Shown here piece after piece: positions 7,463 through 15,991 of a DNA stretch of 64,000 bases. Under the pieces are notes generated by a model. It saw only the letters and a list, made by a program, of their open reading frames with translations, ran no database searches and was not told the origin of the DNA. Source of the DNA: Streptomyces anulatus (GTDB lineage Bacteria; Actinomycetota; Actinomycetes; Streptomycetales; Streptomycetaceae); assembly GCF_000721175.1 (NCBI RefSeq), contig NZ_JOEZ01000033.1:1-64000 (forward strand), written 5' to 3'. Positions within the stretch are counted from its first letter, which is position 1; every line of letters starts with the position of its first letter. The position numbers were made by a program, and so were the translations under genes.

Positions 7463-10400
7463 TCACTCCTCGGCGGTGGCCTCGGCGTACGCCACGTCGC
7501 GTACATCGTCCGAGGAGTGCTGCCGCAGCATCCGCAGCTGGGTGCGCCACGGCCCGGTCCACCCGGTGCGCAGGCCGCACGCCACGGTCAGTTCGGCGGC
7601 GAGGAGACCCTCGGCCGGATCCCCCGTCCCCGCCAGCCGTGCGACGACGAGCAGCAGGGTGTCCGGGTCGCCGGCCTCCGCCCCCCGGAATCCGACGATC
7701 CGCCTGCCGACCGTCTGTGCGGTCCTGGCGGCGAGCGCCGGGCGACCGGTGTGCAGGGCGGCGAGCGCGACCAGTTCGGTGTGCAGCGGGTCCGGGTCCG
7801 CCGCCAGGTCCAGGGAGCGCGCGAGCAGGGCGACGGCGTCCGGCACGAGGTCGCGGTGGGCGGCCAGGGTCCGGCCCGCCTCGGTGAGCACCGCCGAGGC
7901 GGGCCGGTTGTCCGGCCCGGCCCGCAGCGACAGCGTCCTGGCCAGACGGCCGAGCCGCCGGCGGGCGGGCCGGTCCCGCTCCGCCCCGGCGTCGTCCGCC
8001 GTCTCGCCGGTGGCCAGCAGGGACAGGGCGCGGTTCAGGGCCCCGACCGCGGCCGGGGTGGTCAGGGCCGCGTCCACGAGGGCGTCGGCGGCCGAGCGCC
8101 ACCTTCCCCGCCGGTCCAGATCGGTGACCGCGTCGACCAGGACCGCCGCCGCGTGCGGGGCCCAGGGCAGCCAGGGGACCAGCGCGGTGTGGGCGAGGGC
8201 GGCCAGCGTGTCGTCGTCGGTACGGCACACGTCCTGGATCAGCCGGGCGTAGCGCGGCCGCAGGGCCGGGTCCAGCTCCGTCGGGTGCGCCCGCAGCACC
8301 GCTCCGCGCAGCGCGCGTCCGCCGCCCGCCGCGTCCTCGGTCACCTCCCAGACGCGCTCGTCGCCGAGCAGCGCCGTACCGGCGGCCACGCAGGCGGCCC
8401 GCACGTCGAGATGCTGGCCGGGCTGCCCGTACGCGTCGGCGAGGAGAGCGGCCGCCTCCGCGCGCGGCAGCAGACCGGCGGCGAGCCGGACCATCTCCTT
8501 GCGGCTCGTCACCTTGCCGGTGCCGGGAGCCGTACGGGCGGCGAGCAGCGGGGCCAGCCGGGAGGGCCGGGTGCGGGCGGCGGCCCGGCCCGCCGCGTGG
8601 ACGGCGACGCGCGCCCGGTCGTCACCGGCGTGCGCGAGCAGCTCGGGCAGCGTCTCGGCGGGCCGGTCGGTGTACGCGAGGGCGGCGAGCGCGGCCTCGG
8701 CGATCACCACCTCCGGGTCGTCCGTCCAGGCGCGTACGGCGTCGGCGCCCCGTCCGGGTATGCGGGCGAGCTGCCCCAGGGCGGCGGTGCGCAGGTACAG
8801 CGGCAGCTTCACGTCCGCCACCGTGCGCTGCACCGCGCGCAGCGCGGCACGCTGCTGACGGGGCGTCCAGCGCTCGGATCCGGCGACCTCGACCGTCCAG
8901 GACGTGCCGGGCCCGAGGAACCGGCCCCGGGGCGGCGTCCCGTCGAGGTACGGCGCCAGCAGGTCCGTACGCCTGCCGGTCACGACGCGCCGGACCTCCG
9001 GGAGTGCGACGGCGGACGGGTGCCGGGCGAGCAGCCGCTCGGTCCGCTCGTCCCGGCCGGCCGGGGCCCGGAGCCAGAGGGCGGCGGCGCTCCGGGCGGC
9101 GGAGGGCTCGCCGTAGTCCACGGCCTGCCACAGCAGGTCCTGGAGGCCGGGCATGGCGTCGGCGCGACGGCCCACGGCGCGGGCCAGGGCCAGGACGAGG
9201 CCGTAGTCGGAGCGTTCCGCGCCCGCTTCCAGCCAGGGCCGCAGCGCGTCGAAGACGGTGTGCTCCTGGCCCCTGCGGAGCATCCGGTCCAGGCGGCCCA
9301 GGTCGGCGCTGCCGCTGCTGCCGGTGATCCGGACCAGGGTGCGCAGCGCCCAGTTGAGCAGGTCGCGCTGCCCGGTCACCGCGTGCTCACGCAGCACACC
9401 GACGGCCAGGGAGCCGAGGGCGGAGCGGGTGGCGGCGGAGGAGTCGCGGGCCTCCACGGCGTCGGCGGCGATGCGGTCGAGCAACGGTTCCACCGCGTCG
9501 GTGAAGAGGGCGGGCTTCACCCCGTTCAGGGCGGTGAGGGCGGCGGAGCGGACGGGGTCCTGTTCGTTGCGCAGGCGCAGCAGGTCCTCCAGCACTGTGG
9601 CGGCGCGGGCCGGGTCGCCGGAGCGGCCCGCGCTGCCGACGAGCAGCGCCCAGGCCGTGGCGCGGTCGGCGGCGGCGGGGCCCCGGGTGGCGGCCAGGAG
9701 CGGTTCGCGTCCCTCGTCGAAGGGGAGGTAGGACGTGGCGTCGAGGACGGCGGCGGCGTCTTGGCGCGCCCGGGCCCGTTCCGCCGCCCGCCGGGCGACG
9801 GCCACGACCCCGTTGCGGGGCAGCGCGTCCAGCAGCCGGGTGTCGACGGTGTTCCCCGACGCGCCCTCGCCCCTGCCGTCGGTGACCGCTGCGTGAAGCG
9901 CGGTGCGACGGCCGGGCGGCAGGGCGCGGAGGAGCCGGGGCAGCGGGCCCGCCGGGTCCGGTGCGCTGCGGCCCAGTTCGACGAGGAGCGTGTCGGGGAG
10001 CGCCCGGACGAGGCGGCGCAGTTCGGTTCCGCTGAGTGCGCGGTGCAGGTGCGCGCAGACGTCGGGCCTGATGGCGAGCCGGGCGACGCGGGCGGGGTCG
10101 GCGGCGACGAGTCGTCCGAGGCGGCGGTGCAGGACGACCGGCAGCCGGGTGGGGCCGAAGTGTTCGAGGAGGTCGAGCACCCGGTGCGGGAGGGCCGCCG
10201 CCGCCACGGCGATGCCCCGGGGGTGGCCGTGCCCCTGCCACCAGGCGTCCCGCGCCGATGCGGGGAGGCCGGTCAGTTCCTCCTCGGCGGAGTCCAGGAC
10301 CGGTCCGGGGTGGTGGTGGCCGAGCGAGGACCAGCAGTCCGTCGAGCGCCGCAGCTCCGGCAGCAGAGCCTCGACCGTCGCGGCCGAGCAGCCGGGCAGC

Positions 10401-10846
10401 AGGCGGGCCGCATCGCGGTCGCCCCAGGTGTCGCGCAGGACGGTGACCAGACGGTCGGCGAGCGCGGTGCGGCGGTCGGCGACGATCGCCCGCACGAGTT
10501 GTCGGCGTACGGCGGCGGGCGCGTCGGCGAGTGCGCTTTCGTACGCCGTGTCCGGCACGCCCAGCGCCCGTGCCGTGCGCAGGGCGTGTCCGCGCACGAC
10601 GGCGTCCTCGTCGGCGAGGTGCGCGGCGATCCACGCGGCGTCCCGGCCGGCCGAGGCGGCGATGGCCGCGATCCGGCGCTCGTACGGGTCGCCGTCCTCC
10701 AGTTCGTCGAGGACGGCGCGCAGCGTTCCCTCGGCGGCCAGTCGGCGTGCCCGCACCGCCAGTTCACATCCGCGACCGGCATGGGGCAGCGGTTCGAGCG
10801 CGTCGAGGAGGGCGGCGGCGAGGACGAGCGGCGGGGCGTCGGTCAT
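7463..10846 (-). CDS. large HEAT-repeat-like protein of unknown function
   Basis: 1127 residues, very rich in Ala, Leu and Arg, organised as consecutive short helical pairs such as LRALPPGRRTALHAAV and AAALAALAYTDRPAETL. This is the pattern of HEAT or ARM solenoids, which act as binding scaffolds. There is no signal peptide, membrane segment or catalytic motif that I can see. A CACAAT -10 box on the minus strand (10853-10858) sits 6 nt before ATG 10846, so the transcript is probably leaderless. It is convergent with the desaturase and downstream of the WhiB gene. I do not recognise a specific function. Confidence 0.7.
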   Translation of the reverse strand: MTDAPPLVLAAALLDALEPLPHAGRGCELAVRARRLAAEGTLRAVLDELEDGDPYERRIAAIAASAGRDAAWIAAHLADEDAVVRGHALRTARALGVPDTAYESALADAPAAVRRQLVRAIVADRRTALADRLVTVLRDTWGDRDAARLLPGCSAATVEALLPELRRSTDCWSSLGHHHPGPVLDSAEEELTGLPASARDAWWQGHGHPRGIAVAAAALPHRVLDLLEHFGPTRLPVVLHRRLGRLVAADPARVARLAIRPDVCAHLHRALSGTELRRLVRALPDTLLVELGRSAPDPAGPLPRLLRALPPGRRTALHAAVTDGRGEGASGNTVDTRLLDALPRNGVVAVARRAAERARARQDAAAVLDATSYLPFDEGREPLLAATRGPAAADRATAWALLVGSAGRSGDPARAATVLEDLLRLRNEQDPVRSAALTALNGVKPALFTDAVEPLLDRIAADAVEARDSSAATRSALGSLAVGVLREHAVTGQRDLLNWALRTLVRITGSSGSADLGRLDRMLRRGQEHTVFDALRPWLEAGAERSDYGLVLALARAVGRRADAMPGLQDLLWQAVDYGEPSAARSAAALWLRAPAGRDERTERLLARHPSAVALPEVRRVVTGRRTDLLAPYLDGTPPRGRFLGPGTSWTVEVAGSERWTPRQQRAALRAVQRTVADVKLPLYLRTAALGQLARIPGRGADAVRAWTDDPEVVIAEAALAALAYTDRPAETLPELLAHAGDDRARVAVHAAGRAAARTRPSRLAPLLAARTAPGTGKVTSRKEMVRLAAGLLPRAEAAALLADAYGQPGQHLDVRAACVAAGTALLGDERVWEVTEDAAGGGRALRGAVLRAHPTELDPALRPRYARLIQDVCRTDDDTLAALAHTALVPWLPWAPHAAAVLVDAVTDLDRRGRWRSAADALVDAALTTPAAVGALNRALSLLATGETADDAGAERDRPARRRLGRLARTLSLRAGPDNRPASAVLTEAGRTLAAHRDLVPDAVALLARSLDLAADPDPLHTELVALAALHTGRPALAARTAQTVGRRIVGFRGAEAGDPDTLLLVVARLAGTGDPAEGLLAAELTVACGLRTGWTGPWRTQLRMLRQHSSDDVRDVAYAEATAEE

Positions 10847-10915
10847 GGTCCGATTGTGCCGGGCGCCGCCCGATCACCCCAGGTGTTTACGGTGCGTGGG
10901 TGCTACCGGGGGCGT

Positions 10916-11170
10916 TCAGCCCCGGCCGCGTCCTTCTCTGCGCATCCGCTCGCGCTCCTTCTCGGACAGCCCGCCCCAGACGCCGAACCGCTCGTCGTTG
11001 GCGAGTGCGTACTCCAGGCAGGCCAGACGCCCTTCGCAGGCGTTGCACAGTTGCTTGGCCTCGCGGGTCGAACTGCCCGGGGCCGGGAAGAAGAACTCGG
11101 GCCCGGCCTGCGCGCACAACGCGGTCTCCTGCCAGGCGAGTGCGTCGTCGGTCACGGTGTTGATCAGCAT
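10916..11170 (-). CDS. WhiB-family [4Fe-4S] regulator (Wbl)
   Basis: 84 residues from ATG 11170. The four cluster cysteines are C19, C42, C45 and C51 (CX22CX2CX5C), followed by the GVWGG turn and a basic C-terminal tail KERERMRREG that contacts DNA or sigma factor. The sequence is close to WhiB itself, which in Streptomyces acts with WhiA in sporulation septation, but the paralogue cannot be fixed here. A TTG at 11200 would add ten residues and is less likely. Upstream, TTGATG, a 17-nt spacer and TTATCG on the minus strand form a candidate promoter just before the gene. Wbl proteins respond to redox state or NO through their cluster. Confidence 0.88.
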   Translation of the reverse strand: MLINTVTDDALAWQETALCAQAGPEFFFPAPGSSTREAKQLCNACEGRLACLEYALANDERFGVWGGLSEKERERMRREGRGRG

Positions 11171-11238
11171 GTGACCACGGTGCCCGGTGGCGATAAACAA
11201 CTGATCAACGATTCATCAATCAGTGGCCGCAGGGGCGG

Positions 11239-12033
11239 CTACTGCCTCGGCTCGGGCCTCATGACCGCGAAGACCGCCCCGTACGGATCGGCGACGTTGG
11301 CCATCTTGCCGACGCCGGGCACCTCCATGGCGGCCAGGGTCTCCGTACCGCCGAGCCGCTTGGCCTCGGCCACCGTGGCGTCGACGTCGGCGACGTCGAA
11401 GTACGGCAGCCAGTGGGGGCCGCGGGCGGCCTCGGACGGGACGTCGCCCATCCGGACCAGGCCGCCGAACGACGCCTCCGGTCCGGCGCCGGCCGGGTGG
11501 ACCGTGGTGTAGGTGTAGTCGGTGCCCTCCACCTCGAGTTCGTCGGTCCGCCAGCCGAGGACGCTTCCGTAGAACGCGGCCGCCGCTGGGACGTCGGGGG
11601 TGTACAGCTCGGCCCAGAGGAACGAGCCGGGCTCCTGGACGACGCCGAAGCCGGGGTGCTCCTTCGGCTGCCAGACACCGAAATACGCTCCGGCCGGGTC
11701 CGTGAAGCCGCCCATGCTGCCGAAGTCCAGGACGTTCATCGGCTCGAACGCGGCGCGGCCGCCCGCCTGCTCCACCGCCGCCGCGGTGGCGGCGACGTCG
11801 GGTGACTGGAAGGAGACCGACCAGGCGCTCGGCGACTCGTCCTCGGAGACCGTCATCACCCCGCCGACGTACCGCCCGTCCAGGGTGAGCATGCCGTAAC
11901 CGCCGACCTCGGGGCCGCCGGGGATCAGGTCCCAGCCGAACAGGTCCCGGTAGAAGGCGGTGGCCCCGTCGAGGTCGGGGGTGCCGAGATCGACCCAACT
12001 GGGCGCTCCGTCGGAGAAGGTGGGGCTGGTCAT
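11239..12033 (-). CDS. VOC (glyoxalase/bleomycin-resistance fold) two-domain protein
   Basis: 264 residues made of two vicinal-oxygen-chelate domains. Each opens with a WVDLGTPDLDGATAFY- or WAELYTPDVPAAAAFY-type strand-helix and closes with DPAGAYFGVWQ or DPYGAVFAVM. The overall form matches the CFP30B-like actinobacterial family, whose substrate is generally unknown. ATG 12033 has TGAGGAGCACGCC directly upstream, an excellent ribosome-binding site, so longer upstream extensions were rejected. A dehydratase, dioxygenase or resistance role cannot be distinguished. Confidence 0.88.
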   Translation of the reverse strand: MTSPTFSDGAPSWVDLGTPDLDGATAFYRDLFGWDLIPGGPEVGGYGMLTLDGRYVGGVMTVSEDESPSAWSVSFQSPDVAATAAAVEQAGGRAAFEPMNVLDFGSMGGFTDPAGAYFGVWQPKEHPGFGVVQEPGSFLWAELYTPDVPAAAAFYGSVLGWRTDELEVEGTDYTYTTVHPAGAGPEASFGGLVRMGDVPSEAARGPHWLPYFDVADVDATVAEAKRLGGTETLAAMEVPGVGKMANVADPYGAVFAVMRPEPRQ

Positions 12034-12424
12034 GGCGTGCTCCTCAGTCGGTCCGGGGGTCCCGCTCGTCCGATCCGCGGCCCTGCTCGTCGGTACTGCC
12101 GGGGTGATTCCTCTCGTTGCGAGTCTTGCACCGGGCACTGGTGACCGCAGTCCGCGCGGGGCCGACCGGGGTGTGGTCCACCGGCGGTGATCGCCACCGC
12201 CGTGCGGCCCAGAGTAGGCATCGCGCGCCCGCCGGGGCGAAGCGTCGGACCGGCGCGTCGCACGTCCACCGTCCCGCGCACCGTCCACCGTCCCGCGCAC
12301 CCGTCGCCGGTCGCCGGTCGCCCCGACGGGCCGGGAGTGTCCGCGGGGCGTGGCACGATGGCGAGGAGGCCACGAGAGCGGGGGCCCGGGGCTGCGAGAC
12401 ACCCTCGGGAACAGAAGGACGCAC
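12034..12424. other. 391-bp divergent intergenic region with a 19-bp tandem repeat
   Basis: Lies between the VOC gene (minus) and the helicase gene (plus). It holds a perfect two-copy 19-bp tandem repeat starting CGTCCACCG (12263-12281 and 12282-12300) and a possible CACGAT -10 box near 12355 for the helicase. I see no supported gene in it. Confidence 0.45.
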
Positions 12425-14644
12425 ATGAAGCAGAGCGGGGCGGATGGCGGGACGCTCGCGCGCGGGGTCGCCGAGGGCCCGGTGTCCACCGGCGGCGCGG
12501 CCCGTGCGCTGCTCGCCCGCGCGGAGCGGCTCCTGGAGAGCGCCCGCGCCGTGCCGGCGGACCGGGCGAACGCCGTGGACGCCGTGCGCTCCGTCCTCGA
12601 TCCGCTGCTCGACTCCCTGGTGGACCGGGAGCTGGCCCACATCCCCGTCGCCCGGCTCAAGGACGTCACGGAGGGGCGGCTGCGCCTCGTGGCCCTGGAG
12701 CAGGCCGGGTTCGGCACGGTCGGGCAGGTCCACGGCACGAACCGCTACGAGCTCCGGCAGCTCCCCGGGGTCGGGGCGCACACCGCCGACCAGGCGCTGG
12801 CCGCCGCCGGGCAGATCGCCCACGCCGTGCGCGACACCGTCTCGGTACGGCTCGACGTGGACGCCCCTGACGACACGAGCACCGCCCTGGTCATCGCCCT
12901 GCACCGGCTGGTCGGGGCCGGTGCGGAGGCGCGGCGGGCGGTGGACGCTGCCCGTCGGCTGACCGAACTGCTCGGTCCCGCGGTGGCGGCGGCCGCACCG
13001 GCCGGGAGCCGGCTGCGGATGCTGTTCACCGGGCGGGCGGTGCGGGCCCGGGTGCGGGAGGCGCTCGGTTCGGTGCGGGCGGCCGTGGCGGCCGCCGCGG
13101 AGCGGGACCTGCCGGTGCTCCTCGCGCAGGCGTCGGCCGACCTGCTGCGGTCACCGGCGTCGCCGGCTGAGGCATGGGTGGACTTCGAGCTGCGGTCCGC
13201 CGAGTACTACAGCCTGTTGGCCGAGTTGTCCGGCAGCGGTCCGGACCGGGACGCCGCCGAGGGGTTCCTGCCCGCCGGTATCGCGGACCGGGTGCGTGCG
13301 CTCCGGCTCGACGACACGCATCTGCGGGTGTCGCTGCGCGGCTACCAGGCGTTCGGGGCGCGCTTCGCGCTGGCGCAGAAGCGGGTCGTCATCGGGGACG
13401 AGATGGGGCTCGGCAAGACCGTCCAGGCCATCGCCGCCCTCGCCCATCTCGCCGCCCACGGCGAGAGACACTTCCTCGTGGTGTGCCCGGCGAGCGTGCT
13501 GATCAACTGGACCCGGGAGATCCGGGCCCGCTCCACGCTGCGCGCCGTTCCGGTGCACGGCGCGGAGCGGACCGAGGCGTTCGCGGACTGGCGCGGGAGC
13601 GGTGGGGTGGCGGTGACCACCTTCGACGCGCTGCATCTGCTGCCCGAGGGTGCGGCGGCCGATGTGCGGCCCGGGATGCTCGTGGTGGACGAGGCCCACT
13701 TCGTGAAGAACCCCGCGGCCCGCCGGTCCCGGGCGGTCGCCGGCTGGGCGGAGCGCGTGGAGCGGGTGCTGTTCCTGACCGGCACTCCGATGGAGAACCG
13801 GGTGGAGGAGTTCCGCAGCCTGGTGCGCCAACTGCGCCCCGAGCTCGCGCCGTCGGTCAGCGGCACGCACGGCGCGGCCGGTTCGCGGGCCTTCCGCCGG
13901 GCCGTCGCCCCCGCCTATCTGCGCCGCAACCAGGTGGACGTGCTGGCCGAACTCCCGGCGCTGGTCCACGTGGACGAGTGGGAGGAGTTCGGCCCCGAGG
14001 ACCGGGGCGCCTACCGCGAGGCGGTCGCCTCCGGGCGGTTCATGCGGATGCGCCGGGCCGCGTACGCCGTGCCCGAGGCGTCCGCCAAACTGGAGCGGCT
14101 GCGCGAACTGGTCGGCGAGGCACGGGACAACGGCCTGAAGGTGGTCGTCTTCTCGTACTTCCGCGAGGTCCTCGCGACGGTCGGCGACGCCCTGGGGCCG
14201 GGGGCGTACGGTCCACTGTCCGGGGGTGTCCCGCCGGCCCGGCGGCAGGAGCTGGTCGACGCGTTCTCCGCCGTGGACGGGCACGCGGTGCTGCTGAGCC
14301 AGATCCAGGCGGGCGGTACCGGGCTGAACATGCAGGCCGCCTCCGTGGTCATCCTGTGCGAGCCGCAGATCAAGCCCACCCTTGAGCACCAGGCCGTCGC
14401 CCGCGCCCACCGGATGGGTCAGGTGCGCACGGTCCAGGTGCACCGGCTGCTGGCCACGGACAGCGTGGACCAGCGCATGGTGGAGCTGCTGGCCCGCAAG
14501 GACCGGCTCTTCGACGCGTACGCCCGGCGCAGCGACCTCGCGGAGACCACCCCGGACGCGGTGGACGTCTCCGACGCGGAGCTGGTCCGGCGCATCGTCG
14601 AGGCGGAGCAGCAGCGGCTGGCGGACGACACCCACCGTCCCTGA
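12425..14644 (+). CDS. SNF2-family DEAD/H helicase-like ATPase with N-terminal HhH motif
   Basis: 739 residues. The C-terminal two thirds form a Swi2/Snf2 ATPase: GDEMGLGKTVQ (about residue 325), PASVLINW, VVDEAHFVKN (about 421), LTGTPMENR, QIQAGGTGLNMQAAS, and motif VI QAVARAHRMGQ. These enzymes translocate on duplex DNA to remodel protein-DNA complexes. Uncommonly, residues about 108-122 read LRQLPGVGAHTADQAL, a helix-hairpin-helix, so the N-terminal 300 residues probably add a separate DNA-binding module. ATG 12425 follows AGAAGGAC; no closer start fits. The gene is monocistronic and convergent with the laccase. Confidence 0.87.
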   Translation: MKQSGADGGTLARGVAEGPVSTGGAARALLARAERLLESARAVPADRANAVDAVRSVLDPLLDSLVDRELAHIPVARLKDVTEGRLRLVALEQAGFGTVGQVHGTNRYELRQLPGVGAHTADQALAAAGQIAHAVRDTVSVRLDVDAPDDTSTALVIALHRLVGAGAEARRAVDAARRLTELLGPAVAAAAPAGSRLRMLFTGRAVRARVREALGSVRAAVAAAAERDLPVLLAQASADLLRSPASPAEAWVDFELRSAEYYSLLAELSGSGPDRDAAEGFLPAGIADRVRALRLDDTHLRVSLRGYQAFGARFALAQKRVVIGDEMGLGKTVQAIAALAHLAAHGERHFLVVCPASVLINWTREIRARSTLRAVPVHGAERTEAFADWRGSGGVAVTTFDALHLLPEGAAADVRPGMLVVDEAHFVKNPAARRSRAVAGWAERVERVLFLTGTPMENRVEEFRSLVRQLRPELAPSVSGTHGAAGSRAFRRAVAPAYLRRNQVDVLAELPALVHVDEWEEFGPEDRGAYREAVASGRFMRMRRAAYAVPEASAKLERLRELVGEARDNGLKVVVFSYFREVLATVGDALGPGAYGPLSGGVPPARRQELVDAFSAVDGHAVLLSQIQAGGTGLNMQAASVVILCEPQIKPTLEHQAVARAHRMGQVRTVQVHRLLATDSVDQRMVELLARKDRLFDAYARRSDLAETTPDAVDVSDAELVRRIVEAEQQRLADDTHRP

Positions 14645-14648
14645 CCGG

Positions 14649-14667
14649 GCCCGCCCCCTCCGCGGGC
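14649..14667. terminator. convergent-gene hairpin terminator candidate
   Basis: GCCCGC (14649-14654), 7-nt loop, GCGGGC (14662-14667), in the 38-bp gap between the convergent helicase and laccase genes. There is no T-run, as is usual for Streptomyces; it could act in both directions. Confidence 0.4.
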
Positions 14668-14682
14668 GCGTGACGGACTCGG

Positions 14683-15708
14683 TCAGTGCCGGTGCTCCGC
14701 CGCACCCTTGTCGGCGCTCTTCCTCTCGGCCTTCTCCTCCGTGCCGCCCGCCGCATGGTGGGGTTCGTAGCCCGGGATCGTACCGTCGGCCTTCTTGATC
14801 AGCAGGAGCCCCGCCATCCCCATGTCGGAGTGGCTCTGGACATGGCAGTGGTACATCCACGCGCCCGCGCCCACGCGTTCGCCCGCGATGAACTGGAGGC
14901 CGAAGGAGTCGGCGGGCCCGCAGATCTTGTTGTCGATGACCCTGCTGGGGTCGTCGGGACCGGTCAGCAGGCCCGTCCGGTTGTCGGCCCAGCGGTGACC
15001 GTGGATGTGGAACGTGTGGTAGTACTCGCCGTGCGTGATCATCACGACTTCGAGCCGATCGCCCACCGTGGCCTCGAAGTTGGTGCTGTTGTGCTCCGCC
15101 TTGTTGTTGATCGTCATGTCGTTGAAGACGATCGTGAACGTCTTGTCGGGCAGGATGTCGCCCTTGCGGCGCACGATGACCGGCCCGTAGAGCCCCTTGC
15201 GGATGCCTCCGGTGCCGTGGTCCGTGCCGACGACATGGTCGTGGTAGTGCCAGTAGCCCGCACTGCCCGGCTCCCAGGTGCCGTCCTCGCGGCGGCCCGG
15301 GGCGTGCGTGCGCCAGGTGTACGTCCGCGTGCCGCCGGGCTCGACATGGCTCTTGTTCATCCTGGTGCCGTCGTTGGCGATGTCGTAGTCGACGCCGTGG
15401 ACATGGAGGCTGGCGTCGGCGTCGGTGAGGTTCTCGAACTCGATGTGCAGCGTGTCGCCCTCGTTGACCTCGATGAGGGGGCCGGGGATCGAGGCCCTGC
15501 CCTTCTCGAAGCCGTAGCCGAGCTGCCCGTCCGCCAGCTTCTCCGCGTACATCTTCAGTCGGCGCACCACCCCGCCGGCCGGGGCGGTACGCGGCGGGTT
15601 CTCGGCCGAGCTCGCCTCCACCACTCCGAGTGACAACGATGTCACACCGGTCGCGGCCGCCGCCGCGCCACCGACCAGCATCCGCCGGCTGAAGGTCCTT
15701 CGGTCCAT
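14683..15708 (-). CDS. two-domain small laccase (multicopper oxidase), Tat-exported
   Basis: 341 residues, matching the roughly 343-residue Streptomyces small laccase (SLAC, from memory SCO6712). The N-terminus [12 protein letters not shown] is a twin-arginine signal, so it is folded with copper before export. Copper ligands appear in the four expected blocks: [28 protein letters not shown] and [13 protein letters not shown] (type 1 Cys-His-Met plus trinuclear His). The enzyme oxidises phenols with reduction of O2 to water and functions as a trimer. ATG 15708 has GGGGAG 5-10 nt upstream. It is divergent from a ThuA-sugar dehydrogenase/cupredoxin operon that also handles copper and redox chemistry. 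Confidence 0.93.
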   Translation of the reverse strand: MDRRTFSRRMLVGGAAAAATGVTSLSLGVVEASSAENPPRTAPAGGVVRRLKMYAEKLADGQLGYGFEKGRASIPGPLIEVNEGDTLHIEFENLTDADASLHVHGVDYDIANDGTRMNKSHVEPGGTRTYTWRTHAPGRREDGTWEPGSAGYWHYHDHVVGTDHGTGGIRKGLYGPVIVRRKGDILPDKTFTIVFNDMTINNKAEHNSTNFEATVGDRLEVVMITHGEYYHTFHIHGHRWADNRTGLLTGPDDPSRVIDNKICGPADSFGLQFIAGERVGAGAWMYHCHVQSHSDMGMAGLLLIKKADGTIPGYEPHHAAGGTEEKAERKSADKGAAEHRH

Positions 15709-15855
15709 GTCGAACTCCCCACTGCGATAAGGAACCTGGCGCGATCGCCGATCGGAACACCGCTCACGGGATCCCCGGAACGGGCCACACCGTAGCCGGG
15801 GCACTTCCGTTTATCCACACCCAGGACAAAGTTCGTGCGATTGCTGCCATAGCTA

Positions 15856-15884
15856 TTGGCGGACCACGAAAAGAGGTCTAGCTT
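15856..15884 (+). promoter_or_regulatory. promoter of the ThuA-dehydrogenase operon
   Basis: TTGGCG (15856-15861), 17-nt spacer, TAGCTT (15879-15884). This is a strong housekeeping-type match that predicts a leader of about 100 nt before ATG 15992. Confidence 0.55.
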
Positions 15885-15991
15885 CGTGCGCTGTCGCAGT
15901 GAATCAAGAGGTACGGACGAAGAACTGACGAAGAGCAGAGCGAGCCACAGTCACCGAGAGGTGCAGTGACCACAGAGGGGTGGGTGACCAC

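Noticed and set aside
7304..11512. 1402-codon plus-strand frame across the HEAT and WhiB genes
   Set aside because: Shadow of the minus-strand coding sequence, Gly/Arg/Gln-rich and without a start signal; such long open antisense frames are normal at this GC content.
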